From: an uncultured Fidelibacterota bacterium
GTDB lineage: Bacteria; Fidelibacterota; Marinisomatia; Marinisomatales; UBA1611
Length of the DNA: 64,000 bases
Reading direction: 5' to 3'
Assembly: GCA_937893835.1 (NCBI GenBank)
Contig: CALCSS010000050.1
Location: 5,807 to 69,806 of the forward strand
Shown piece by piece: positions 42,652-51,623 of the stretch; the stretch's first letter is position 1; each line of letters begins with the position of its first letter. The position numbers and the translations under genes were made by a program. The notes beneath the pieces were generated by a model that saw nothing but the letters and a program-made list of their open reading frames with translations, did no database searches and had not been told where the DNA came from.

Positions 42652-43179
42652 GTGAAAAAATCCTCTCGGAATATATTATTCACTACAATCTTTTTTGGTA
42701 TGGTGACACTTAGTTTTGCCCAGTTGAAGATTGGTTACATACAATCAGAAAGAATTCGTACAGAATATGAAGAATTCACTGAAGCAGAATCTCAACTTCA
42801 GATGGAGTATCAAAAGGTACAAGTTGAGTATGAAAAAATGATCATGCAGTTGGATAGTTTAAATAAAGATTATGAAGTGAAACGTCTTATGGCACTAGAT
42901 AAGGGTGAGAGTATCAAACAACAGATCATTCAAATGGAACGAGGCATTCAAAACTATCAAGCTGAAAAAGTTGGTCCTCAAGGAGAGCTGATGAAAAAAT
43001 CAGCTCAAATGGAATATGAAATTTTAGGAAAAGTAAGAGAAGCAGTGCGTAAAGTGGCCATAGATAAGGGCTTTGACTACATTATGGATTCAAGTATGGG
43101 ATTGTTATATGCAAAACCAAATTATGACGTGACTGATGATGTATTACATGAATTACGCAATCTAAAAGCAGAAAAATAA
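42652..43179 (+). CDS. skp: OmpH/Skp-family periplasmic chaperone
   Basis: Skp holds unfolded outer-membrane proteins in the periplasm for BamA. The 175-residue protein has a signal peptide ending in TLSFAQ, then LKIGYIQSERI, the family start. A long charged helical hairpin (about residues 45-135) and a final IDKGFDYIMDSSMGLLYA segment follow. It uses a GTG start with an AGGAG site six bases upstream. It lies between bamA and lpxD, as in proteobacteria. Confidence 0.9.
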   Translation: MKKSSRNILFTTIFFGMVTLSFAQLKIGYIQSERIRTEYEEFTEAESQLQMEYQKVQVEYEKMIMQLDSLNKDYEVKRLMALDKGESIKQQIIQMERGIQNYQAEKVGPQGELMKKSAQMEYEILGKVREAVRKVAIDKGFDYIMDSSMGLLYAKPNYDVTDDVLHELRNLKAEK

Positions 43180-43180
43180 A

Positions 43181-44185
43181 TTGAAACTCACTCTCAGTGA
43201 GATTGCAAAACATTTAGAAGGAGATATTGTTGGTGACTCCTCATGTTTGATTTCAGGTGTTTCGGAAATTCAAAATTCAAAACCTAATACCATCACCTTT
43301 TTAGGTAATCCATTATATAGTAAATACTTAAAGAATACCAACGCCGCAGCTATCATAGTAAGCGACAGTACTTTGTTGAGTGGTAGAAATGGAATTGTTG
43401 TAAAAAATCCTCAATTATCGATGTCAAGAACACTGGGTCTTTTTACAGAAAAAAATGAAAAAAGACCATCAATACATCCCAGATCAGTGATTTCAAAGAA
43501 TTCGAATATTGGCAAAGATGTTAACATTGATGCAGGAGCCATTATAAATGATGAGGTTAGTATTGGCGAGGGAAGTTCTATTGGGGCAAATTGTGTTATC
43601 GGTTCAAATACGGCTATTGGGAAAAATTGTATTATATCAGCTAATGTTTGTTTATATGAATCAATTGTCTTGGGTGATAACGTTATTGTACATAGTGGGA
43701 CCATTATAGGTTGTGATGGTTTTGGATATGTGACTGTAAATGAAATACATGAAAAAATACCACAAACAGGTAATGTGATCATTGGTGATGATGTAGAAAT
43801 TGGATCTAATTGTGCCATTGACAGAGCAACAATTGGAAGTACCATTATTGGTGAAATGACAAAGATCGATAATTTGGTTCATATTGCTCATAATGTTAAG
43901 ATAGGTAAAGGATGTCTTTTAACTGCAGGATTTGCAATTGCCGGTAGTTCAGAGGTTGGCGATTTTTGTACATTTGCTGGGCAGGTTGGAGTGGCACCAC
44001 ATTTGAAAATAGGTGATAGATCCATTGTTGCAGCAAAGTCAGGTGTAACAAAATCATTAAAAGGTGATAAGGTGTATGCAGGGTTTCCAGCAAGAGAAAT
44101 AAAAGAGCACAACAGAAGACTTGCGTTGATCAATGAGATTGAAAAATTGCGTGATAAATTGATTAAAATAAATAGAGTTGATTAA
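43181..44185 (+). CDS. lpxD: UDP-3-O-acylglucosamine N-acyltransferase (LpxD)
   Basis: LpxD adds the N-linked 3-hydroxyacyl chain in lipid A synthesis. The 334-residue protein has the N-terminal substrate domain (SEIAKHLEGDIVGD), a left-handed beta-helix of hexapeptide repeats (about residues 100-280) and the HIAHNVKIGKG block with the catalytic histidine. It starts at TTG 43181, one base after the skp stop, with no clear ribosome site, so coupling to skp is likely. lpxC follows after eight bases. Confidence 0.95.
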   Translation: MKLTLSEIAKHLEGDIVGDSSCLISGVSEIQNSKPNTITFLGNPLYSKYLKNTNAAAIIVSDSTLLSGRNGIVVKNPQLSMSRTLGLFTEKNEKRPSIHPRSVISKNSNIGKDVNIDAGAIINDEVSIGEGSSIGANCVIGSNTAIGKNCIISANVCLYESIVLGDNVIVHSGTIIGCDGFGYVTVNEIHEKIPQTGNVIIGDDVEIGSNCAIDRATIGSTIIGEMTKIDNLVHIAHNVKIGKGCLLTAGFAIAGSSEVGDFCTFAGQVGVAPHLKIGDRSIVAAKSGVTKSLKGDKVYAGFPAREIKEHNRRLALINEIEKLRDKLIKINRVD

Positions 44186-44193
44186 ATTATAAA

Positions 44194-45147
44194 ATGGAAA
44201 GAAAACAAAGAACGATCAGAACCTCACAGTCCTGCCAAGGCGTTGGTTTGCATACAGGGGTGAAAACTGTGATCACATTCCATCCCGCACCCGAAAATTC
44301 GGGGATTCGTTTCATTAGATCTGATATTACAGACTGTACTGAGATAAAAGCTGACATAGATCACGTTGTAGATATTTCACGTGGCACTACAATAGAAGAA
44401 AATGATGTCAGAATTCATACTGTAGAGCATGCGCTTGCAGCTGTGAGTGGATTAAGGCTAGACAATATCTTAATTGAGCTTACTGGTAAAGAGCCACCTG
44501 TTATGGATGGAAGCGCAAAAGATTTTGTTGAATGTTTAATAAAGGCTGGTATACGCGTTCAAAATAAAGAGCGAAAGGTTTTAGAAATAACGCGTGCTGT
44601 AAACTATACAAATTCATATAGAGATATTGATATCCACGTGATTCCCTCTGATAGATTTAGAATCACATTTATGGTTGAATATAATCTTTCAGCTCTTGGA
44701 ACTCAGTACGAGGCAATTTACAATATGGAAGAAGATTTTGCCTTTGAGGTCGCACCAGCAAGAACTTTTTGTTTCTTGAGTGAGGTGGAGATGCTGAAGG
44801 AGAGAGGTCTGATTAAGGGTGGTGGTCTAGACAATGCAGTTGTGATAGTTGATAAGGAAATTGATTCCATTGAAATGGATAGATTGAAACTGTTATTTGG
44901 TATTGAGCATAATATAATTCAAGGGGCTAATGGGATATTGAATGGCAAGGTGCTAAGATTTAAGAATGAGCCAGTCCGACATAAGACCTTGGATCTTATT
45001 GGAGATCTCGCCCTTCTTGGTGTCCCCATCAGGGGCCACGTCACAGCAGCAAGAGCAGGACATGCAAGCAATGTTGAATTTGTAAAAAAATTAAAAAAAC
45101 AATATTCTAAGGAATTAAAAATATTATGGACAGACAAAGATGAATGA
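44194..45147 (+). CDS. lpxC: UDP-3-O-acyl-N-acetylglucosamine deacetylase (LpxC)
   Basis: LpxC is the zinc deacetylase that commits flux to lipid A. The 317-residue protein keeps zinc ligands His79 (HTVEHA), His263 and Asp267 (RHKTLDLIGD), base Glu78 and the catalytic His290 in the GHVTAARAGH block. In many Bacteroidetes LpxC is fused to FabZ. Here the two are separate genes overlapping by eight bases, perhaps the unfused state of the same arrangement. Confidence 0.97.
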   Translation: MERKQRTIRTSQSCQGVGLHTGVKTVITFHPAPENSGIRFIRSDITDCTEIKADIDHVVDISRGTTIEENDVRIHTVEHALAAVSGLRLDNILIELTGKEPPVMDGSAKDFVECLIKAGIRVQNKERKVLEITRAVNYTNSYRDIDIHVIPSDRFRITFMVEYNLSALGTQYEAIYNMEEDFAFEVAPARTFCFLSEVEMLKERGLIKGGGLDNAVVIVDKEIDSIEMDRLKLLFGIEHNIIQGANGILNGKVLRFKNEPVRHKTLDLIGDLALLGVPIRGHVTAARAGHASNVEFVKKLKKQYSKELKILWTDKDE

Positions 45148-45604
45148 TTTATTGGAAAAAACAAAGTTTGATATAAATGACATAATAAAAATCTTACCAC
45201 ATAGATATCCGTTTATTTTAATTGATAAGATTGAAATCACTGATCCAGGAAAATCTCTGATTGCCTTAAAAAATGTGACAATTAATGAACCATTTTTTCA
45301 AGGTCATTTTCCAGGTCAGCCCATTTTCCCTGGAGTACTTTCTTTAGAGGTCTTATGTCAAGCGGGATCTTTTTTAATGTTGAATCAAGTTGATGACCCT
45401 CTAGAAAAGAATATGTTTTTCACGACAGTTGAAAAAACAAAATTCAAACGACCAATAGTACCTGGGGACCAATTGAAGATAGAGGTTGAGCTTGTTAAAA
45501 AGAAACTTAATCTATGCAAATTCCACGGGAAATGTAGTATTGATGATAAACTTGCTGTTGATGCCTTTTTTTCAGCTAATTTGGTAGATAGAGCAAGAGA
45601 ATAA
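45140..45604 (+). CDS. fabZ: 3-hydroxyacyl-[ACP] dehydratase FabZ
   Basis: FabZ dehydrates 3-hydroxyacyl-ACP in fatty acid elongation and competes with lipid A synthesis for the same substrate. The 154-residue protein has LPHRYPFILIDK, the catalytic His56 in FFQGHFPGQP and Glu70 in the FPGVLSLE motif. It overlaps lpxC by eight bases. The lpxA frame begins at or just after its TAA stop (45602-45604). Confidence 0.96.
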   Translation: MNDLLEKTKFDINDIIKILPHRYPFILIDKIEITDPGKSLIALKNVTINEPFFQGHFPGQPIFPGVLSLEVLCQAGSFLMLNQVDDPLEKNMFFTTVEKTKFKRPIVPGDQLKIEVELVKKKLNLCKFHGKCSIDDKLAVDAFFSANLVDRARE

Positions 45605-45605
45605 T

Positions 45606-46379
45606 ATTTCTAGTCTATTACACCAAACGGCCATAATTCATGAATCAGCCATTTTAGGAAATAATGTAAAGGTTGGTCCATACTCTGTTATAGAAAAAGA
45701 TGTGACGATTGAAGATAATTGCGAAATCGGTAATTTTGTTACCATTTGCCCAAACACATACATTGCTGAAGATTGCAAGATCTTGCATTGCAGTTCTATT
45801 GGAGAAATACCGCAAGACCTAAAGTTTGAAGGAGAAAGAACAAAAACTATAATTGGTGCCCGTACAAAAATAAGGGAATATGTGACTGTTAATCGTGGAA
45901 CAAAAGCACTTGGTCAAACACAGGTTGGTTCCGATTGTTTATTGATGGCCTCATCCCATGTGGCACATGACTGTATCTTAGGCGACAATGTAATAATGTC
46001 CAATTTATCAACCCTTGGTGGTCATGTAGAAGTAGGTGAATGGGCAGTTTTAGGAGGAGGAGTGCTTGTACATCAGTTTACAAAGATAGGGCCCCATGCA
46101 TTTATAGGAGGAGGTTTTAGGGCAGTCCAAGATGTCCCTCCATTTATAATGGCAGCAGAACATCCTCTCAGGTATAAGGGAGTTAATTCAGTTGGATTGA
46201 AAAGAAGAGGCTTCTCACTAGAAGATAGGAGATCAATAAAAAAAATATATCATATGTATTTTAAATCTGGACTAAATAGAGACGATGCTTTAAAAAAGAT
46301 TGAGACAGAGATTCCCCCATCTAATAGCAAGGATCAGATTGTTGATTTTATACATACATCTGATAGGGGTATTATTTAA
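45606..46379 (+). CDS. lpxA: UDP-N-acetylglucosamine acyltransferase (LpxA), non-canonical start
   Basis: LpxA adds the first 3-hydroxyacyl chain to UDP-GlcNAc. The hexapeptide beta-helix begins at once (HQTAIIHESAILGNNVKVGP) and includes SIGEIPQDLKFEGE, YVTVNRGT, the HVAHDC block with the catalytic histidine, GGHVEVGEWAVLGGG and a helical C-terminus. The only canonical start is GTG 45702, which would remove about 32 residues of conserved helix coils. In this frame no ATG, GTG or TTG lies between the stop at 45585 and 45702. I place the start at ATT 45606 (257 residues, family length), two bases after the fabZ stop. ATA 45588 or a +1 frameshift from fabZ are alternatives. Confidence 0.85.
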   Translation: MSSLLHQTAIIHESAILGNNVKVGPYSVIEKDVTIEDNCEIGNFVTICPNTYIAEDCKILHCSSIGEIPQDLKFEGERTKTIIGARTKIREYVTVNRGTKALGQTQVGSDCLLMASSHVAHDCILGDNVIMSNLSTLGGHVEVGEWAVLGGGVLVHQFTKIGPHAFIGGGFRAVQDVPPFIMAAEHPLRYKGVNSVGLKRRGFSLEDRRSIKKIYHMYFKSGLNRDDALKKIETEIPPSNSKDQIVDFIHTSDRGII

Positions 46380-46388
46380 ATTTATTTT

Positions 46389-47057
46389 GTGAAATTAATT
46401 TTTACAGTTGCTCTATTGTTGTCCTTTACATACCCTCAATCAGAGCTTTTTAACATCACCGATGGCAGCGCAAAAGAAATTGTATATTCCTCCTCATTTT
46501 GGCTAAGTGGGTCTCCAATGATAGATCCAATGTCTAATAATCGACTTATTATAGAAACCGGATTATCCTCAATTCTTGTAGCGGCTAATTCAAATACCTT
46601 TAAATATCCAAATCTTGATGTTGGAATTAAAGTAACCAAGAATCTATCATTGACATATAAATCCTATGGTTTTAAATCAGGAAATGATCATCCACAGATC
46701 ACAGGCGGGGGTCTTCAATATTATTTTGGTGGTAAGGATACTCTAAATTGGAGTACCACTTTGCAGCGAATTGATTTAAAGGGACTGGAGTATTTTGGTT
46801 TAACGTCCTTATTGATAGATATTCGTAAATGGTTTCAGTGGAATGATCTTACTTTCCGAATAGGTATGGGTACAAACTTTTTTAAAGAGCGTTCATTTCT
46901 TGGAGATCATGATCTTCCCAAGACCATGGAAGGACAAATGAATTTCATCGGTTTTGATTTTGCTATTCCAATATCTGTAATGATCTTAGGATTAGAGAAT
47001 CGAATTACACCACATAGATCAATTGTAACATTTTTCATTCAAAAAGAAATATTCTAA
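46389..47057 (+). CDS. Secreted or outer-membrane beta protein, unknown function
   Basis: No family recognised. The 222-residue protein starts at GTG 46389 with a signal peptide (FTVALLLSFTYPQ). It then consists mostly of alternating beta-strand pattern with many aromatic residues (LDVGIKVTKNLSLTYKSYG, GGGLQYYFGG), and ends in FFIQKEIF, like an outer-membrane barrel C-terminus. It lies between lpxA (9 bases) and dxr (1-base overlap), so it is made with envelope genes. Confidence 0.6.
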   Translation: MKLIFTVALLLSFTYPQSELFNITDGSAKEIVYSSSFWLSGSPMIDPMSNNRLIIETGLSSILVAANSNTFKYPNLDVGIKVTKNLSLTYKSYGFKSGNDHPQITGGGLQYYFGGKDTLNWSTTLQRIDLKGLEYFGLTSLLIDIRKWFQWNDLTFRIGMGTNFFKERSFLGDHDLPKTMEGQMNFIGFDFAIPISVMILGLENRITPHRSIVTFFIQKEIF

Positions 47058-48202
47058 TGAAAAAACGTCTTTCTATATTGGGATCAACGGGGTCTATTGG
47101 GGTAAACGCACTTAATGTTATTTCACATTTGAAAGATGATCTTGAAATAACCTATTTATCTGCAAACAGTAATATTGATCTTTTATTGGAACAAGCTAAG
47201 AAATTTACCCCTAGGGCAGTTGCTGTTGTTGACGAACTAGCAAGTAAAAATATAAAAAGTGATCTAGAATCAATGGGAGTTGAATTATTAACTGGTCGGT
47301 TGGGCCTATTGGACCTAGCTCAGAGAAATGACATCGATATTATGCTGAATGCCTTGGTGGGTTCATCAGGAATGGAGCCAACTCTTCATGCCATTAGATC
47401 TGGTGTTAATGTTGCTTTGTCAAACAAGGAAAGTCTTGTTATGGCCGGGGATATAATAAATAAAGCATTGGAAGAATCTGATACAAAACTATTCCCAGTT
47501 GATAGCGAGCATTCAGCCATTTGGCAATGTTTGGTTGGTGAGGATATAAAAGATGTAAATCGACTCATATTGACCGGCAGTGGTGGCCCATTTAGGGAGA
47601 GACCCGTATCTACATTTAAAGATATAACAATTGATGAGGCGCTCAAACATCCCAATTGGGATATGGGTAAAAAGATAACCATTGATAGTGCTACGATGAT
47701 GAATAAGGGACTAGAGGTGATCGAGGCATATTGGTTGTTTGGATTTGCTCCTGATAAGGTAGATATTGTAATTCATCCACAATCCATCATTCATTCCATG
47801 ATAGAGATGAACGATGGTGCAATCAAAGCACAAATGGGCGTCCCAGACATGAAGGTACCAATACAATACGCACTTACTTACCCAGAACACAAAAATGCAC
47901 CTTGGGAGAGGCTAGATCTTTTTAATTGTGGAGACCTTACTTTCCAAGAACCAGATCTCAAAAGATTTCCCTCGATCTCATTGGCATTCAAGGCGTTGGA
48001 GCGAGCAGGTACATCTGGAGCTTCTCTCAATTTGGCCAATGATATCACGGTTGATCTATTTTTAAAAAATAAGATATTATTCACCGATATTCCCAGAATA
48101 AATGAGATCATATTGGAGGATCATCCGTGGATTGAACATCCTAGCCTTGACGATATAAATGATCTAGAAATATGGGTAAAAAACAAGATCAATGATTCTT
48201 GA
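47057..48202 (+). CDS. dxr: 1-deoxy-D-xylulose 5-phosphate reductoisomerase
   Basis: Dxr makes methylerythritol phosphate, the first committed step of the MEP pathway, using NADPH. The 381-residue protein has the NADPH motif GSTGSIGVNAL at its start, LSNKESLVMAG near residue 123, PVDSEHSAIWQ near 149, LTGSGGPFR and the KITIDSATMMNKGLE block. It overlaps the preceding gene by one base. It supplies the pathway of ispD/F/E encoded at 20821-22810 and isoprenoid for UppS. Confidence 0.97.
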   Translation: MKKRLSILGSTGSIGVNALNVISHLKDDLEITYLSANSNIDLLLEQAKKFTPRAVAVVDELASKNIKSDLESMGVELLTGRLGLLDLAQRNDIDIMLNALVGSSGMEPTLHAIRSGVNVALSNKESLVMAGDIINKALEESDTKLFPVDSEHSAIWQCLVGEDIKDVNRLILTGSGGPFRERPVSTFKDITIDEALKHPNWDMGKKITIDSATMMNKGLEVIEAYWLFGFAPDKVDIVIHPQSIIHSMIEMNDGAIKAQMGVPDMKVPIQYALTYPEHKNAPWERLDLFNCGDLTFQEPDLKRFPSISLAFKALERAGTSGASLNLANDITVDLFLKNKILFTDIPRINEIILEDHPWIEHPSLDDINDLEIWVKNKINDS

Positions 48203-48211
48203 TATAGTGGA

Positions 48212-48232
48212 ACAAAAAATGATTTTTTTTGT
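48212..48232 (+). terminator. AT-rich hairpin between dxr and rseP, weak
   Basis: ACAAAAAA (48212-48219) and TTTTTTGT (48225-48232) can pair around a five-base loop. It has a single G-C type pair, so termination would be weak. It may just be a low-complexity stretch. Confidence 0.3.
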
Positions 48233-48245
48233 AGATTAAATATAT

Positions 48246-49415
48246 ATGACAACACTCTGGGCATTTATTATACTACTTGGTGTTCTTATCACCATACATG
48301 AATTCGGTCATTTTATGGCTGCAAGATCTGTTGGAGTAAGGGTAGAGCGTTTTTCTATTGGAATCCCTCCGCGATTTTTAACTATCGAGTCTATTGATGA
48401 TGGCCTATTATGTAAATTATTCTTTTTCAAACGTACCAGAGGTTCTTTTAAATGGCAACCCGTATTAGAAAAACATATTAATAGAACAGGCCGGTTGGGA
48501 TCTGGGACCGAATATGTGGTAGCGCTATTACCATTGGGTGGCTATGTTAAAATGGCTGGGATTATTGATGAGAACATGGACACAGAGATAAATTATGAAG
48601 AAGATGAATTTATGTCTAAACCATTATGGGCAAAACTATGGATATTGAGCGCTGGAGTAATAATGAATACCATTTTAGCATTCATCCTCTTTGCATCACT
48701 GGGATATTATCAAGGTTCTGCGGAGATCAAAGATGAGCCAGTAGTTAGGGAGACGATTGGAAATATGCCCGCAGAAATGGCTGGAATAATACCAGGTGAC
48801 CGAATCATAAAGATAAATGATAACAATGTAAAAACCTGGAGCGAACTAACCAGTTTGATAAAGACCAGACCAAATACTAAAATTGATTTGGTCCTTGAAA
48901 GAGATGATTCAATGATCAATCTTGAAATAACCACAACTACAAGTGTAATCCCAGTAAAAGGCGGTATGGATACAGTAGGAGTATTAGGCATTTATCCTGA
49001 AATGGTATATATGAGCATAACAGCAAAAGAGGCAATCTCTATTGGCTTTTCAAGAACGATTGGAAGTTTTATGATGATAATTGAGAGTCTTCGCATGTTG
49101 GGAGCTGGTGATGCATCAGTCTCAGACTTTGGTGGCCCGATCTTGATCGCTCAGCTTGCTGGGCAGACAGCTGAGGCTGGACTAATACCATTTCTTACCT
49201 TTATGGCACTATTAAGCGTTAACCTTGCGTTCTTGAACATATTGCCCATTCCAGGCTTGGATGGAGGTCATATCTTAATTCATCTCATAGAAGCAGCAAT
49301 AAGGAGGCCATTGACGTTGAAGACCAGAATTGCCATTCAACAAATTGGAATGGCATTCATTCTTATATTAATGGTAACAATTATATTTCAAGATATTACT
49401 AGATTGTTTAATTGA
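48246..49415 (+). CDS. rseP: RseP-type site-2 membrane metalloprotease
   Basis: RseP cuts membrane-embedded anti-sigma factors and signal peptide remnants. The 389-residue protein has HEFGH at residues 18-22 in the first membrane helix, a PDZ domain (about 165-250, MAGIIPGDRIIKIN) and the second metal motif NILPIPGLDGGH in a late helix. It follows dxr, the standard neighbour. Its 3' end overlaps the convergent DUF3108 gene by eight bases. Confidence 0.95.
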   Translation: MTTLWAFIILLGVLITIHEFGHFMAARSVGVRVERFSIGIPPRFLTIESIDDGLLCKLFFFKRTRGSFKWQPVLEKHINRTGRLGSGTEYVVALLPLGGYVKMAGIIDENMDTEINYEEDEFMSKPLWAKLWILSAGVIMNTILAFILFASLGYYQGSAEIKDEPVVRETIGNMPAEMAGIIPGDRIIKINDNNVKTWSELTSLIKTRPNTKIDLVLERDDSMINLEITTTTSVIPVKGGMDTVGVLGIYPEMVYMSITAKEAISIGFSRTIGSFMMIIESLRMLGAGDASVSDFGGPILIAQLAGQTAEAGLIPFLTFMALLSVNLAFLNILPIPGLDGGHILIHLIEAAIRRPLTLKTRIAIQQIGMAFILILMVTIIFQDITRLFN

Positions 49416-50112
49416 TAATGCTATCAAGCTCAAGCACTAGTGATCCATATTTCATGGTGAGCCATATCTTTACTGGATATTGATGGTCATCATTAGAAAA
49501 CAAGATGGACATTTGAGATCTATTTTTAAAATTTTTTCTATTTGACCTAACTGGTGTTACCTTGGTACATGAAAATTTTCCAGCGGGTACGATAATTTCA
49601 ATATCTTCTTCTATCAAAATACTTAATGGGGTGATCTTTTTCCCCTGGATGGTATTCAAGGTGTCAGATGCCATACTGGCTATATCTTTATTACGAAAAA
49701 AATAGAATAATGAATAAGGTGACTGTGTTCCTCTTGGGATTTGCAAGGTATCATTTTCTAATAGGACGCTACCGGATTGATGATCAAGGATCATTTCTCG
49801 TGAATATTCATAACTTCCTTCTTTGATCATTGATGATTCTTTTATTGTAAATAGAGAATCCTCACTAAGCCACAGATCGATTTTATCATTAATCGGAAAC
49901 AAATAACTTATCAGGCCCTTTGATCTTGCAGTGAATTGTACATGATATGTCATAGTATCACTGAATTTTTCTTTCCCGATGACCTTTAGACTGGCATTGG
50001 CTGCAGAGACACCCCCGAATGAGGCATTATATCTTAAGGTCTCACCTGATTTAAAAGGGATGCCACCCAATAATGAAGAATAGAATAAGCACGATAAAAA
50101 GATATTCCTCAT
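49408..50112 (-). CDS. DUF3108-family secreted protein
   Basis: The protein of about 234 residues begins with a signal peptide (MRNIFLSCLFYSSLLGG). It continues with FKSGETLRYNASFGGVSAANASLKV, read in two parts, the DUF3108 hallmark of a lipocalin-like periplasmic beta-barrel. VPAGKFSCTKVTP is another family block. Its biochemical role is unknown. I set the start at ATG 50112, whose first base is shared with the tsaC stop (TAATG). Confidence 0.78.
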   Translation of the reverse strand: MRNIFLSCLFYSSLLGGIPFKSGETLRYNASFGGVSAANASLKVIGKEKFSDTMTYHVQFTARSKGLISYLFPINDKIDLWLSEDSLFTIKESSMIKEGSYEYSREMILDHQSGSVLLENDTLQIPRGTQSPYSLFYFFRNKDIASMASDTLNTIQGKKITPLSILIEEDIEIIVPAGKFSCTKVTPVRSNRKNFKNRSQMSILFSNDDHQYPVKIWLTMKYGSLVLELDSIIN

Positions 50113-50681
50113 TAGCGGAGGACCTGCCAATCACCATTATTGAACTTATATATCGTAGATCCTCTACCTTTGATGATCCCATCATCAATACATAGATCTA
50201 TCTCATTAGAGAATTCTATTTCAATTTTATCAGGGTTTGTATGTGGATTGTGGCCAGAACGATTCACACTTGTAGTTGTGATGGGATTTGGATAATTCTT
50301 GGCAAGATCTATGCAAAAGGTGTGATCTGGTATTCTAATTCCCAGGGTGTTTCCGTCTCCCATCACCAGTCTGGATGCTATGTGATCTTTAACGGGCACT
50401 ATTATTGTGGTTGCTGTCATCATCCTGTCTTTAGCATTTGTTTTTTCATGATCTGGTAGGTTCATCCACAATGATCCAGTTTCAAGATCTGGGCATAAAA
50501 CACTCATTGGAGCTTCTCGTTGTTTTATTGAATTGATCTTTTGAATTGCACCATCATTACACGCATCACATCCTAGGCCATAGATAGTATCTGTAGGGTA
50601 TGCAATGATTCCTCCCGCTTCTAGGATTGAACATGTTTTTTTTAAAACATTTTTATCGTTGATTGATATTCTTTCAAACAC
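50112..50681 (-). CDS. tsaC: L-threonylcarbamoyladenylate synthase (TsaC/Sua5)
   Basis: The enzyme makes threonylcarbamoyl-AMP for the t6A37 tRNA modification. The 189-residue protein matches the YrdC domain: GGIIAYPTDTIYGLGCDA near residue 25, KQREAPMSVLC, LGIRIPDH and TSVNRSGHNP. It is the short form without the Sua5 C-terminal domain. It starts at GTG 50681, 13 bases after the acyltransferase gene, and shares one base with the DUF3108 gene. Confidence 0.93.
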   Translation of the reverse strand: MFERISINDKNVLKKTCSILEAGGIIAYPTDTIYGLGCDACNDGAIQKINSIKQREAPMSVLCPDLETGSLWMNLPDHEKTNAKDRMMTATTIIVPVKDHIASRLVMGDGNTLGIRIPDHTFCIDLAKNYPNPITTTSVNRSGHNPHTNPDKIEIEFSNEIDLCIDDGIIKGRGSTIYKFNNGDWQVLR

Positions 50682-50694
50682 AGCAAATGGTCTT

Positions 50695-51546
50695 TTAGGG
50701 TTTTGTCTTCCATCTTCTATGAAACCAAAAATATTGTTCTGGGTTAGCTCGGATGTGTTGTTCTAGAATATTTGTATAGTCTTGAGTAATGTTATTAATG
50801 TCCTGACTTGATGTATCCACAGGAGAGAATCTTAACTCATAGTGCTGGAATGATCTTTTGATACAAACGCCCATTACCATAGGCGCTGATGTATTGATAT
50901 GAAAAAGGGCCGCACCCTTAGGCGTAGATGCTGGCAAACCAAAAAACTTTACAAAAACACCCTTTTTCTTGGCATCTTGATCGCTCACCAATCCAAGTAT
51001 CCCATTTTTTTTTAAAACATCATACATCTTTTCAATTGGTTCTTTCCGAAAAATATGTTTGGTTCCAGGAATTTCTCGTTGCTCTTGAAAGAATTGATCA
51101 GCGCCTCTATTTTGTTGGCGCTGGGCCACACCAGTGAATAAAGAAGCATATTCGCCAAGCCATTTCCCCAAGATCTCCCAACATCCAAAGTGACCAGTAA
51201 TGAAAACAATACCCTTTCCCTGATTTGTGGCGGACCTTAGAAAATCCTCTCCAATAACATCTATCTTTATTCCATCCCACGATCTAGGAATTGATATAAA
51301 ATCAATGAAGTTTTGAGAAAAGAATAAATAGACCTTTATTAAAGTAAGATTCACTTTTGATTCAGCCCATTCTGGAAATGCCCTTTGCAAATTTTCCCTA
51401 GCTAGCTCTTTCCTAAAACGTATATTATGAAATAATATGCTTGCCATATGTCCTGCCAATCTGTTTCTGGACCTTTTTGAAATGGCTGATAGACCGGCTT
51501 TGCATAAGGTAAGCAAAAAATATGTGATTGTATGAGAACGCTTCAT
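50695..51546 (-). CDS. lpxL: Lipid A acyltransferase, LpxL/HtrB family
   Basis: LpxL-type enzymes add secondary acyl chains to lipid A at the inner membrane. The 283-residue protein has an N-terminal hydrophobic helix, the catalytic H-x4-E motif GHFGCWE near residue 120, the DQDAKKKGVFVKFFG block and a C-terminal PEQYFWFHRRWK, all diagnostic. It heads a minus-strand group with tsaC and DUF3108 and diverges from nfeD. Chain specificity cannot be told. The symbol marks the family. Confidence 0.9.
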   Translation of the reverse strand: MKRSHTITYFLLTLCKAGLSAISKRSRNRLAGHMASILFHNIRFRKELARENLQRAFPEWAESKVNLTLIKVYLFFSQNFIDFISIPRSWDGIKIDVIGEDFLRSATNQGKGIVFITGHFGCWEILGKWLGEYASLFTGVAQRQQNRGADQFFQEQREIPGTKHIFRKEPIEKMYDVLKKNGILGLVSDQDAKKKGVFVKFFGLPASTPKGAALFHINTSAPMVMGVCIKRSFQHYELRFSPVDTSSQDINNITQDYTNILEQHIRANPEQYFWFHRRWKTKP

Positions 51547-51623
51547 CTTATGTCGAAATTACGACTATGTTATATCTATATTTTGTTCGTTTTTTAATTA
51601 ATAATGAATGAGATTTAAAGGTA

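Noticed and set aside
45702..46379. lpxA starting at GTG 45702
   Set aside because: It would remove conserved coils of the beta-helix; the frame remains LpxA-like for about 32 residues upstream.
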